A DNA stretch of 47,170 bases, from positions 1-47,170 of the forward strand of contig DATIXJ010000094.1 of assembly GCA_035518715.1 (NCBI GenBank), given 5' to 3'. Each line of letters begins with the position of its first letter. Within the stretch, counting starts at the first letter, position 1. Source of the stretch: DATIXJ01 sp035518715 (GTDB lineage Bacteria; Bacteroidota; Ignavibacteria; UBA10030; SZUA-254). Shown in pieces: positions 26,261 through 34,791 of this stretch. The notes below the pieces were generated by a model. The model saw only the letters and a program-made list of their open reading frames with translations. It was not told the origin of the DNA and ran no database searches. The position numbers were made by a program, and so were the translations under genes.

Positions 26261-27991
26261 TTATCGGCAAAAAGTCCCGGCTGGTGTTTTTGGCGGATTC
26301 GGAAGCCATTTCACCGCCTTCTGATAATCCATGCATGCAGAAGATGAATCGCCCAAAGCCAGTTCGACAATCGCCCGGTTGTAGTATGCCTCTCCGTAAT
26401 CCGGTTTGAGACGGATCGCCGTTGTGTAATCATCCAGGGCAAGCGTGTAATGTGTCTGACGGGCATAGGTGTTCGCCCGATCGTAATATGCAAGTGAAAA
26501 TGTCGAATCAGTCCCGATTGCAAGGGAGAAATCCCGGAGTGCCGAGTCGAGTTGCTGGAGTGCAAAATGTGCCAGGCCGCGATCCGTAAGAGCGTGCTTG
26601 TAATCCGGTTTCATGGCAATCGCTTTCTCGAAATCCACGAGCGCCTCTTGCGGATTTCCGGCGGCAAGATATGCCTGACCTCGGCTGTTGTACAATCCCG
26701 GATCATGGGGATTGTTTTGTATGACATCGCTCCAGACGGTAATTCCGTTCTTCCAGACACCGCACCGCTCTGCGGTCGAGATCCCAAGCCAGAGACAGTA
26801 GAGCCATGCGGCAAGCTGCAGTGTGACCACGAATGAGCTCGACTTGTGCCGGAGCATGGAGAGAGCTTTCTCGGACGCCACAGCCAGGATGATAAATATC
26901 CCCGCCGACGGGATATAGGCATAGCGATCTGCCATGATGGCGCGTCCCACCGGAATAACCTGAAGAACGAGGACGATTGTAACGAAGAAAAATACCGCGC
27001 CGAAGAAATACGATCTGTTCCTGCGGGCGAGGTACACAGATATGCCAACAAGCACAATCGCTCCTGCGAATGCGAGAATAAATTGCCCAGGCAGATGACT
27101 GCTCTCTGTCGAAGGATAGAAATAGAGCGCTGAGAGATTCGTCGGTGCCAGAATTTTCAGGAGGTAATTCCACAACCCATACCCGCCGATGCACAATCGA
27201 TCGAAGAGCCCATAGGCAGGATTTCCGGAGATGGATTTTGCCGCCTGCTGCGCCTCGATAGCGATGAAACCCGCTGCTAGAGAGACAAGGATAAAGGGGA
27301 TTTTTTCCAAAATTATCCGCCGTTGCAGAGGCCTCTCCATATACCAATCTACCAGAAAGAGAACCGCGGGAATGACAACTGCCGTCGCTTTGGAAAGTAC
27401 CGAGAGGAGGAAGAGGATGAATGCGAAAGCATACCACGACGTCTTTGTCCCGTTTCCGACGTATTTTATGTAGCAGAAGAGCGACGAGAGAAAAAATGCG
27501 CCGTACAGGACCTCTTTACGGGCAGACAGCCATGCAACCGGTTCGACATGCAGCGGATGAATCCCAAAGAGAAGGCAGACAACGAAGGGGACGCCGGCCG
27601 GCAGCTTCAGTTCCAGAAGGAAGAGGTAGAGGAAGACGACACAGAACAGATGGAGGAGCAGATTGTCCAGGTGATAGATGAATGGATGCAATTCTCCGAT
27701 GGCATAATCGACCGCATACGAAAAGAGCGTCACGGGATGATAGTTTCCCATGTACTGCTCCGTGGAGAAGAGATTGCCCACACTCCCGGGTGTGAGATGC
27801 GTGATCAGGGGATTGTTGAGAATGTAAATCTCATCATCCCAGTTGGTGAAATCGTTGAAGAGTGAAGGCAGGTAAACAAGGAATGTTGCAATAAGGATGA
27901 GCCCCAGAGAAGCGCTTCCGCCGGGGCGGAGAATCTTTGAACCAATATTGTCTCCGCCGGGCTGCCGCTCCGAAGTTGAACCCGAAATCAA
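26261..27991 (-). CDS. Polytopic membrane protein with C-terminal TPR repeats (GT-C/TMTC-like)
   Basis: 576 residues. About ten or eleven membrane spans fill residues 28-420, with a first-loop acidic motif NWDDEIY (Asp52, Asp53) after FLVYLPSLFNDF and a later FGIHPLHVEPVAWLSARKE loop, the shape of GT-C glycosyltransferases related to eukaryotic TMTC mannosyltransferases. The last 150 residues hold three to four TPR units (PGLYNSRGQAYLAAGN, KHALTDRGLAHFALQQ, SLAYYDRANTYARQ, GEAYYNRAIVELALGD). A lipid-linked-sugar glycosyltransferase role is the best family guess, unproven. The start appears to be TTG 27991 and is uncertain. It follows the T9SS protein by 33 bases. Confidence 0.78.
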   Translation of the reverse strand: MISGSTSERQPGGDNIGSKILRPGGSASLGLILIATFLVYLPSLFNDFTNWDDEIYILNNPLITHLTPGSVGNLFSTEQYMGNYHPVTLFSYAVDYAIGELHPFIYHLDNLLLHLFCVVFLYLFLLELKLPAGVPFVVCLLFGIHPLHVEPVAWLSARKEVLYGAFFLSSLFCYIKYVGNGTKTSWYAFAFILFLLSVLSKATAVVIPAVLFLVDWYMERPLQRRIILEKIPFILVSLAAGFIAIEAQQAAKSISGNPAYGLFDRLCIGGYGLWNYLLKILAPTNLSALYFYPSTESSHLPGQFILAFAGAIVLVGISVYLARRNRSYFFGAVFFFVTIVLVLQVIPVGRAIMADRYAYIPSAGIFIILAVASEKALSMLRHKSSSFVVTLQLAAWLYCLWLGISTAERCGVWKNGITVWSDVIQNNPHDPGLYNSRGQAYLAAGNPQEALVDFEKAIAMKPDYKHALTDRGLAHFALQQLDSALRDFSLAIGTDSTFSLAYYDRANTYARQTHYTLALDDYTTAIRLKPDYGEAYYNRAIVELALGDSSSACMDYQKAVKWLPNPPKTPAGTFCR

Positions 27992-28024
27992 GATCTGGCT
28001 ATCACAGTGACGGAATCCGTTCCT

Positions 28025-31000
28025 CTATTTCATGATGATCATTTTCTTGATTTCATGAAACGAGGTCTGCGGTCCTGCTATACCTTGTGCATCGATCCTG
28101 TAAAAGTACACACCGGATGCAAATTGTTGCGCGTCGAAAACTGACGAGAAGGTGCCAGCCTCATAACGGCGGCTGTTCAGCAGGGTCTCGACTTCCTGTC
28201 CGAGAAGATTGTACACCTTCAGGCTGACTTCCGATGCCACGGGTAGATCGAACTGAATTGTTGTCGAAGGGTTGAAAGGATTTGGGAAATTCTGCACCAA
28301 TGCAAACGACTTCGGTATGGCGCTGCCGCGCTCGGCAAGAAGTGAGATGACCTTCGTCGAAGGATCGGATATTCTCGCCGTCCCCTCCTGACCCGTCCTG
28401 GTTTGTGGAATTGACAGATGAGTGGCTGCATCAGCGAAGGTGAGGGACTTCAACGATGGTTCGAGAATCTTCCACTTCAACGTGATCGGATACGCATCGG
28501 ACTGGACGGCTATAGAGAGGCGAGATGCCGTCCCCTGCAGAATCTCGAGGAACTGACCGGATGTGAAGCGTGCGTCGAATACGCCGGCCGGAGGTATCGG
28601 CGGAAGCGAGCTCATGTCAGGGGACATCCCGGTCGGTGCGGTATCGGTGAAGTACAAGGTCTGTGCGCCTCCTGTCCGGTCAGAGATTGTCACTGAATTG
28701 AATTTCGCGAGATCATCTGCGGGCTTCTCAGTAACCGCTTTTTTGGGAATCGAGGTTGATCCGGTCCCGGTAATGACGATCGAGCCACTGCCCGATGCTT
28801 TCACCCAGTAACCCCTGGAGGGCCTCAGACTGTCAGTAATACTATACGCTGCATTGTATCCGAAGTAGTTGCTGACGACGATTCCGGACGGGTTTTGCGT
28901 GATCGACCGGACTGCTGCTGCTGACGAGACGGCCCCGATCAGATTCCATCCTGCGACAAGCTGGACGGTGTCTTTTGTGAACGGTAATCCCCCGATGGGC
29001 ACCGTATCAGGAAGTGCGAATTTGATCCAATATCCTCTTCCGGTTTTCATCGTGTCCGTGATGAAATAGGAGGTGGAGAAGCCAAAAAGGTCCGAAATGG
29101 CATTTGGAAAGAGCGCAGACCTTACCGGTGCCATCGTCGTGACCAGAGGGAGCGAGGTGATATTCCAGTTCTGGGAGAATGCATATGTCGTCGATGCCTG
29201 GTACACGATCCGGACTGCACTGATAGATGAGTTGGAGATCGTAAAGGAGTTCTGTGACTTCATGTCCACTTTGAACTGCGAACCTTGCGTTGCCTGATCC
29301 TCGAGTATAACCAGTCCGGGAGGAAGCTGGCCTGTCTGCCACTGGAGTGTCATCGGATATCCGCCCGCTCCGGGTTGAATGGACAAAATGTAGACATTAG
29401 TGGTATTTGTCGGACCGATGATTGGTAGAATATCGACGTGCGTCCCCTGGCTCGGAGGAACAGTCCACCGGATGTCGAAATTTCCTGCTGCGGGCTTCGG
29501 ACCAAGTCCGATCTCTCCGAGTGAAGTGTCGATTCCTGTCGTTGCCGTTGGATCCGCACCGAAGCTGACGGATCCGAAGAGTCCGCCGTGATCGGTCACC
29601 GTGATCGTGTCACGAAACTGGAGTGAATTTGGAGGCGTGTAGTCAAGTCGTCCGATATACATGGTTGAAAACGTTGTGAGGGTATCGAGCGAAATTGCAA
29701 CCAGATCACTGTCGAGGAAATCAGAATTTCCCATGTTTACCAGAAGGCCTGACGAATCGCGGAACAGGCCCAGGTTGTCGATCGGGAGAGACGTTTCCGT
29801 AGAATCATATCGGAGAGAAATGAACGCGATATAATTTGATCCTCCGCTGGCACTGACATAGTAGGTCCGCCGCACGAAATTGGTGTCAGAAAAACCGGCC
29901 GGAAGAGAATTTGGCTTGACCGTCATCGTCACGGTGTTCGGTGCAGTGCCGGTCGGATAAAATCCCAGATAGGTGACAGGGCTTTCGAACCGGTACCCGA
30001 ATGTGGATCCCGTCTGGATGGAGCGTTTGACCGTCCCGGCCGTCAGGATGCCGTTGCCCTGAATTGCCTGGGGATCGATATTGAGAACGCTGACCGTATC
30101 GCTCGGCCGCACGATGAGATTTGAGAGGAGCGTCAAAGTCTTGGTCACCGAGATATTGCCGAGAGATTGAACGGATGTACCCGCCGACAAATAAAGGTTG
30201 TAGAAATTTCCCTTCACGGAACCCTGGCTCGTCAAAACGATGGTTGATCGTTCCGCGTTAAATGCACCGGCGGGATTGACCAGAAAATTTCCTCCCGCGA
30301 GAATCTCTAATGTCGATCCTGTTCCGAGCTGGAGCGTCCCGTCGATATTGATGTTACCCTTGACGACTATCTGTGCTAAGCCGCTTCCAATGCTGAGCTT
30401 TGCGTCGGACCCGATGCGCAACGCCGCGAGATTGATCTGCTGCACGGTTGAGAGAAGCACGGGGTTCTTTGCGGTTGTCGGAATATAAACGCTGTCGAAC
30501 TTACCCGGAACTCCGGCGGGGTTCCAGTTTGCGGCAGACGTCCAGAGTGAATCTACGGCACCGGTCCATGTTCGCGCCGAGACGGGATAGACGGCAGAAC
30601 AGAGGATCGTACCGCCGCTCCCGGCGACGTAGAGGAGTCCGCCTGATCCCAGTGGGACGTATTCTATACTCCACAAGGTGTTGCCGGTGGGGGAATACTG
30701 GGAACTCCATGTTATTCCACCATCGGTGGTTTTCATGATGACACCGCCGTCGCCGACAATCCATCCGTTTGTCGCATTGGCGAATGTGACACTGTACAGG
30801 AATGTTGAGGGGTCGGCGGGAATTTGATTCCAGGTTGTTCCGCCGTTTGTCGTTTTCAGCATCGTGCCGAAATCACCCACGACGAAAACCGTATTGAGAT
30901 CGATGATCGTCAACCCGTTGAGGGCATTCGTGGTCGGGGTTGTCTGCTGCACCCAGGTACTCCCGCCATTTGTCGTTTTCATGATGACGCCGCTGTAGCC

Positions 31001-32386
31001 GATTGCCCAGCCGACATTGGCGTTTGCGAACATCACTTCCTGTAATGTGGTAATCGTGTGGGACGTTTCAGCACTCCAGGTTGTCCCGTTCGATGTCTTC
31101 AGTATAGTCCCGAAATCTCCAACAGCCCAACCTGTTGTACCATTCACAAAACTTGCAGAATAGAGAGTTGGGTCGGTGTGGCTGTTCTGTTCAGTCCATG
31201 TCAGACCGCCGTTGGAGGTTTTGACAATCACTGCGCTGTCGCCGACTGCCCATCCGACAGCGTTGGAAATCATGGAAACTCCATAGAGATCCTGGTATAC
31301 ACCGCTCGGTTGAGGATCCCAGGTGAGGCCGCCGTCGGTGGTCTCGACGATCGTCCCCTCCTGACCGACGGACCACCCCGTGGTCGATGAGACAAAATCA
31401 ATTCCGAGGAGATTATCCTTCGTACTGCTCGATTGGGGGATCCAGGTCGTGCCTCCGTCGGAAGTGGAAAGCATCACGCCGAGGTCTCCTACAACGTATC
31501 CGATCGAAGCCGTCGCGAAGCGCATGCCGAACAGGTCATTGTAGCTGTTGCTGTTTTCCGGAAACCATGTGCTCCCGCCGTTTGTCGTTTTCAGAATTGT
31601 TCCGTACGATCCAAACGTCCACCCTGTCAGTGCTGAAGTGAACTGAATACCGAATAAACTCACGTCGCTGCCGCTGACGAGGGGAGTCCACGTGGTGCCG
31701 CCGTTGATCGTTCTGAGGATCGTGCCGAACGAACCGACCGCGTATCCCGTCGTCGATGAAAGAAAATACACGCCGTACAAACTCTGTCCTGTGCCGCTTG
31801 TTTTTGGTACCCATGTCGATCCGCCGTTCGTGGTCGCTACGATAACACCGTTCGTGCCGACGGCAAATCCGTTTGTTGCGCTCGTGAAGGCGCAGCCGTA
31901 GAGTGTCTCCGTAGTGGTGGAGCTTTCGGGAACCCAAGATGATCCGCCATCTGTCGTCTTGATAATTGTTCCGCCGAGGCCGACCGCCCATCCCGTGGTT
32001 GTCGAGGCAAAATCGACTGCGAATAAATCCTGTTCCGTTGGTCCGTTGAGGATATCCCATGATTCACCGCCATCGGTGGTTTTGACCATGTCGCCGAATT
32101 CGCCGACAACCCAGCCGGTGGTTGGGTTCAGAAACTTTACGGCATAGAGCTGGTCGACGATTCCATCAATGCTGTTCTGAACCTGCCAGGTTGTACCCCC
32201 ATTGAAAGTTCTCAGGATTGTGCCATTTGCGCCGACCGAAATAACCGTATCGCTGTTGACCGTCCAGACTCCGTTCAGCGGATTTCCCTGCGGAGTCGGA
32301 TTTACCCATTGCCAGGCGGATTGCTGGGCCGGCAGCAAGGACGTACAGGACACCACAATCGTGAGAATAAGAAAGAGTCGATTCAT
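28025..32386 (-). CDS. Large T9SS-exported protein with Ycf48-like propeller repeats
   Basis: 1453 residues from ATG 32386; the frame is open upstream to 32455 but the chosen start gives a clean signal peptide (MNRLFLILTIVVSCTSLLPAQ). About residues 30-620 hold thirteen clear repeats of about 43 residues of the form GWAVGxxGTIxKTTNGGxTW (Ycf48/BNR type) plus one worn copy, GGLLYVAGSGG. There follow a WTGAVDSLWTSAANWNPAGVP region and a beta-solenoid-like part, then two related modules each with a GYWIK or GYWVK motif after a GWNLIG or similar start, and a T9SS type A sorting domain (NFPNPFNPST, LKVYNLLGQEVETL, ending KKMIIMK). Likely cell-surface attached; function unknown. Confidence 0.9.
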   Translation of the reverse strand: MNRLFLILTIVVSCTSLLPAQQSAWQWVNPTPQGNPLNGVWTVNSDTVISVGANGTILRTFNGGTTWQVQNSIDGIVDQLYAVKFLNPTTGWVVGEFGDMVKTTDGGESWDILNGPTEQDLFAVDFASTTTGWAVGLGGTIIKTTDGGSSWVPESSTTTETLYGCAFTSATNGFAVGTNGVIVATTNGGSTWVPKTSGTGQSLYGVYFLSSTTGYAVGSFGTILRTINGGTTWTPLVSGSDVSLFGIQFTSALTGWTFGSYGTILKTTNGGSTWFPENSNSYNDLFGMRFATASIGYVVGDLGVMLSTSDGGTTWIPQSSSTKDNLLGIDFVSSTTGWSVGQEGTIVETTDGGLTWDPQPSGVYQDLYGVSMISNAVGWAVGDSAVIVKTSNGGLTWTEQNSHTDPTLYSASFVNGTTGWAVGDFGTILKTSNGTTWSAETSHTITTLQEVMFANANVGWAIGYSGVIMKTTNGGSTWVQQTTPTTNALNGLTIIDLNTVFVVGDFGTMLKTTNGGTTWNQIPADPSTFLYSVTFANATNGWIVGDGGVIMKTTDGGITWSSQYSPTGNTLWSIEYVPLGSGGLLYVAGSGGTILCSAVYPVSARTWTGAVDSLWTSAANWNPAGVPGKFDSVYIPTTAKNPVLLSTVQQINLAALRIGSDAKLSIGSGLAQIVVKGNINIDGTLQLGTGSTLEILAGGNFLVNPAGAFNAERSTIVLTSQGSVKGNFYNLYLSAGTSVQSLGNISVTKTLTLLSNLIVRPSDTVSVLNIDPQAIQGNGILTAGTVKRSIQTGSTFGYRFESPVTYLGFYPTGTAPNTVTMTVKPNSLPAGFSDTNFVRRTYYVSASGGSNYIAFISLRYDSTETSLPIDNLGLFRDSSGLLVNMGNSDFLDSDLVAISLDTLTTFSTMYIGRLDYTPPNSLQFRDTITVTDHGGLFGSVSFGADPTATTGIDTSLGEIGLGPKPAAGNFDIRWTVPPSQGTHVDILPIIGPTNTTNVYILSIQPGAGGYPMTLQWQTGQLPPGLVILEDQATQGSQFKVDMKSQNSFTISNSSISAVRIVYQASTTYAFSQNWNITSLPLVTTMAPVRSALFPNAISDLFGFSTSYFITDTMKTGRGYWIKFALPDTVPIGGLPFTKDTVQLVAGWNLIGAVSSAAAVRSITQNPSGIVVSNYFGYNAAYSITDSLRPSRGYWVKASGSGSIVITGTGSTSIPKKAVTEKPADDLAKFNSVTISDRTGGAQTLYFTDTAPTGMSPDMSSLPPIPPAGVFDARFTSGQFLEILQGTASRLSIAVQSDAYPITLKWKILEPSLKSLTFADAATHLSIPQTRTGQEGTARISDPSTKVISLLAERGSAIPKSFALVQNFPNPFNPSTTIQFDLPVASEVSLKVYNLLGQEVETLLNSRRYEAGTFSSVFDAQQFASGVYFYRIDAQGIAGPQTSFHEIKKMIIMK

Positions 32387-32573
32387 TGCAACACCCACTA
32401 CGTATGTGTGATTCAAAACGGATTTGGATAACGCTACTGTTTCACTTCTCACCATTTGAACGGGATGGGGTTGATGAGAAAACTCACCCCACCACCGAGG
32501 CCCATGAGGTTGTCAGGACCGGGAATTTCGGTGCATTGTCGGAAAGCGGGGTTTGGCTAACAGTAACTTCACT

Positions 32574-32602
32574 AATATAGATATTGATCCCCTGAATCTC
32601 AA
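32574..32602 (-). promoter_or_regulatory. Promoter of the T9SS propeller gene
   Basis: On the minus strand TTGAGA (32597-32602), 17-base spacer, TATATT (32574-32579) followed by AG. Predicted start near 32567, giving a leader of about 180 bases to ATG 32386. Confidence 0.6.
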
Positions 32603-32688
32603 GCAAATTCTAAATTTCCTGGTTTCCGAAATAAATAAATCACTCCCCTCAGAGGTACCGAAATACTCGGAGGAGCCGGGTCTCATTC

Positions 32689-32717
32689 TTGACAACAGAA
32701 TGTCGATTTTGTATTTT
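32689..32717 (+). promoter_or_regulatory. Promoter of the hydrolase-bioY group
   Basis: TTGACA (32689-32694), 17-base spacer, TATTTT (32712-32717) followed by G. The usual start point would fall at 32724-32725, on the ATG of the hydrolase gene itself, implying a leaderless transcript. Confidence 0.68.
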
Positions 32718-32724
32718 GATTTGA

Positions 32725-33576
32725 ATGGATGAAGATGCTCCGACGAGAACAGATTTCCACATTCCCAATACGTCGGGGAAGCTCATTCATGGGGAGGTCC
32801 GATTTTATCCCCTGGCAGTGCACAAACCGGTGATCGTGATCTGCCACAGTTTCATGGCATTCAAGGAATGGGGATTCTTTCCTTATATCGGAGAGAGATT
32901 TGCCAAAGCCGGATTTGTTGCGGTTACGTTCAATTTTTCACACAACGGCGTTATTGGCAGCGGAAACCGGATCACGGATTTTGAGGCGTTTTCGGAGAAT
33001 ACTATCTCCCAGGAAATCGACGACCTGGGAGCCGTGATCGATGCCCTCTGCGATCAGCGCCTTTCGGTTCAGTTGCCGGAGCCCGCGCGCCTGATTCTCC
33101 TTGGGCATTCCCGGGGTGGCGGAGTGGCAATCGTTCGCACCTCGCTCGATCGGAGGGTCTACGGGCTTGTAACATGGTCGGCTATCGCACGATTCGATCG
33201 TTGGACAGAACATCAGAAGGCGCGGTGGAGAAGAGACGGGTTTTTACCGCTCGCTCGGGACACGGCTGCGAGCCCGCTCCGCCTGGGAATCTCCCTCCTG
33301 CGCGACATCGAGGAACGAGGCGAGGAACTTTCCATTCTCCGCGCTGCGTCACGTGTTTCCGTTCCATGGCTGCTTGTCCACGGCAGAGCTGATGTAACAG
33401 TCCCGCCAAAGGAAGCGGAAGAATTGTTCGCAGCTTCAGACAAGTCGATATCATCGGCGAAACTATTTGAGGGAGTTGGACACTTGTACAATGCATCCTC
33501 GAGAAACGAAGATCAGTATCACACGCTCAATCAGCTTCTTGAATTCACAACAGACTGGATCCATCACACGTTCTAG
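32725..33576 (+). CDS. Alpha/beta hydrolase (serine esterase/peptidase-like)
   Basis: 283 residues without a signal peptide, so cytoplasmic. The nucleophile elbow is GHS129RGGG; the acid is in the VHGRADVTVPPKEAEELF segment and the catalytic His in EGVGHLYN, completing a Ser-Asp-His triad. An early CHSFMAFKEWGFFP oxyanion-strand region and a NFSHNG stretch match the dienelactone-hydrolase/prolyl-oligopeptidase-like class often labelled alpha/beta hydrolase. Substrate unknown. ATG 32725 lies at the predicted transcription start; the next in-frame ATG is too far in to preserve the fold. bioY begins 8 bases after its stop. Confidence 0.88.
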   Translation: MDEDAPTRTDFHIPNTSGKLIHGEVRFYPLAVHKPVIVICHSFMAFKEWGFFPYIGERFAKAGFVAVTFNFSHNGVIGSGNRITDFEAFSENTISQEIDDLGAVIDALCDQRLSVQLPEPARLILLGHSRGGGVAIVRTSLDRRVYGLVTWSAIARFDRWTEHQKARWRRDGFLPLARDTAASPLRLGISLLRDIEERGEELSILRAASRVSVPWLLVHGRADVTVPPKEAEELFAASDKSISSAKLFEGVGHLYNASSRNEDQYHTLNQLLEFTTDWIHHTF

Positions 33577-33584
33577 GAGAAATT

Positions 33585-34148
33585 ATGGAAGAAACAGGAA
33601 CTGCGGTACTCGCCGAGTCATCGGGTGTCCGGCCGTCTGCACTCTCACAACTCATGGGGGTCATCATCTTTGCATCCCTGACTGCGGTTGGAGCTCACGT
33701 CGTCATTCCCCATCTGCCCGTTCCGTATACGCTGCAGTCGTTTTTTGTGCTGATGGCCGGCGGACTCCTGGGCAAACGTAATGGATTTTTCAGTCAGCTT
33801 CTGTACCTCTCTCTCGGCATCCTTGGTATGCCGTTCTTTTCCGAGAGCGGGTTTGGATTTTCCAGGATACTCGGTCCTACCGGAGGGTATCTGATCGGAT
33901 TTCCCATCGCAGCATTTGTCGTCGGGTATCTTCTCGAATCCCGCGTAACACTTGTTCGATCGGCGATCGCGATGGTTTTCGGACTTCTGATCATTTTCAG
34001 CCTCGGTACGCTGCAGCTGAATTTTGCGTACTTTCACGACTGGGGCCAGGCGTTCCTCGGCGGTTTCCTGATCTTCTCCTGGTGGGATGGATTGAAACTT
34101 GCGGCTGCGGCTGGAATCGTCTCTGTCATACGGGGGCGCAGGACGTAA
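33585..34148 (+). CDS. bioY: Biotin transporter substrate-binding subunit BioY
   Basis: 187 residues, six predicted spans. The conserved BioY motifs VPYTLQSFFVLMAGGLLGKRNGF (near 44-66), SLGILGMPFF and ILGPTGGYLIGFPIAAF (near 100) are intact. BioY is the S component of an ECF-type importer that captures biotin in the membrane; it may work alone or with an EcfAT module, none of which is in the window. A good ribosome-binding site (AGGAG) precedes ATG 33585. It is 8 bases after the hydrolase and followed within 6 bases by the Cys-rich gene. Confidence 0.95.
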   Translation: MEETGTAVLAESSGVRPSALSQLMGVIIFASLTAVGAHVVIPHLPVPYTLQSFFVLMAGGLLGKRNGFFSQLLYLSLGILGMPFFSESGFGFSRILGPTGGYLIGFPIAAFVVGYLLESRVTLVRSAIAMVFGLLIIFSLGTLQLNFAYFHDWGQAFLGGFLIFSWWDGLKLAAAAGIVSVIRGRRT

Positions 34149-34154
34149 TTGTCC

Positions 34155-34772
34155 ATGACTTCAGACCGTTCCATATGGGATGAGTATGAGTGGGAAGAAT
34201 TCATCGCCGCGGAAGACCGGATGCGAGAGAGGTGCCTCGAGCTCCTGTTCCGGGGGAGATATACGCAGGGACGGAGCGAACAGATCATGAAGGTGATGGG
34301 GATGTCGTGGTGTGCTTCATGCTGTCTGGAAGATGAAGAGGAGGAATGCGACGAATGGAAGCGGCTCCAGTTCTCAGAGCGGCTCTGCAGCATGGGCACC
34401 GAAAACATCAGAGCGATGCCTGTTCTCTTTCAGGCCGGAGATTTCAGTCTTCTGGCAGCGGAAGGTGTCGGGAGAATACCGGAATCCTGCCGGCAAAACT
34501 CGTCCGTCGTGGATTTTCTGTCGAACGCCGGTCTCATCGCGGCGAGTATTGCCATTGGTCATGAAGTTGGTGAGCCGGCAGGGAATATCGCCTACTGCAA
34601 GCGTGCACTCCGCGCCGCGAATCTTGTTCTCGATGCACTCCGTGAAATGAAAAAGGAAGGAATACTCATGCCACCGCTTTATGATGATCTTGCCGAAGAG
34701 GCAACCGAGCTCAGGAACGCGGTAGCGTTGTACGTCGCGGATGTTCGCGAACGGTTCCGGTTCGAATGCTGA
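34155..34772 (+). CDS. Hypothetical Cys-rich helical protein
   Basis: 205 residues from ATG 34155; a TTG two codons upstream (34149) directly abuts the bioY stop. I recognise no family. The first 85 residues are acidic and carry five cysteines (53, 56, 57, 65, 78) in the stretch SWCASCCLEDEEEECDEW, which could bind metal or a cluster. The rest is predicted helical, with SVVDFLSNAGLIAASIAIG and AYCKRALRAANLVLDALREM, and ends in a charged FRFEC. There is no signal or membrane span. It shares the hydrolase-bioY transcript and converges with the exonuclease-WYL gene 20 bases away. It is a real gene judging by frame length and spacing. Confidence 0.75.
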   Translation: MTSDRSIWDEYEWEEFIAAEDRMRERCLELLFRGRYTQGRSEQIMKVMGMSWCASCCLEDEEEECDEWKRLQFSERLCSMGTENIRAMPVLFQAGDFSLLAAEGVGRIPESCRQNSSVVDFLSNAGLIAASIAIGHEVGEPAGNIAYCKRALRAANLVLDALREMKKEGILMPPLYDDLAEEATELRNAVALYVADVRERFRFEC

Positions 34773-34791
34773 ATTCGTTGTAGTTCTTCTC

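Larger units (their letters stand above)
32387..32724. other. Divergent intergenic region, 338 bases
   Basis: It contains no supported gene. It carries two divergent promoters: minus-strand for the T9SS protein (32574-32602, about 180 bases of leader) and plus-strand for the hydrolase (32689-32717). Within the minus-strand leader, 32467-32490 can form a hairpin (GGGG...TGAG, loop AAAA, CTCA-CCCC with a four-base bulge). About 85 bases between the two promoters are AT-rich and could hold an operator; none is recognised. Confidence 0.6.
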
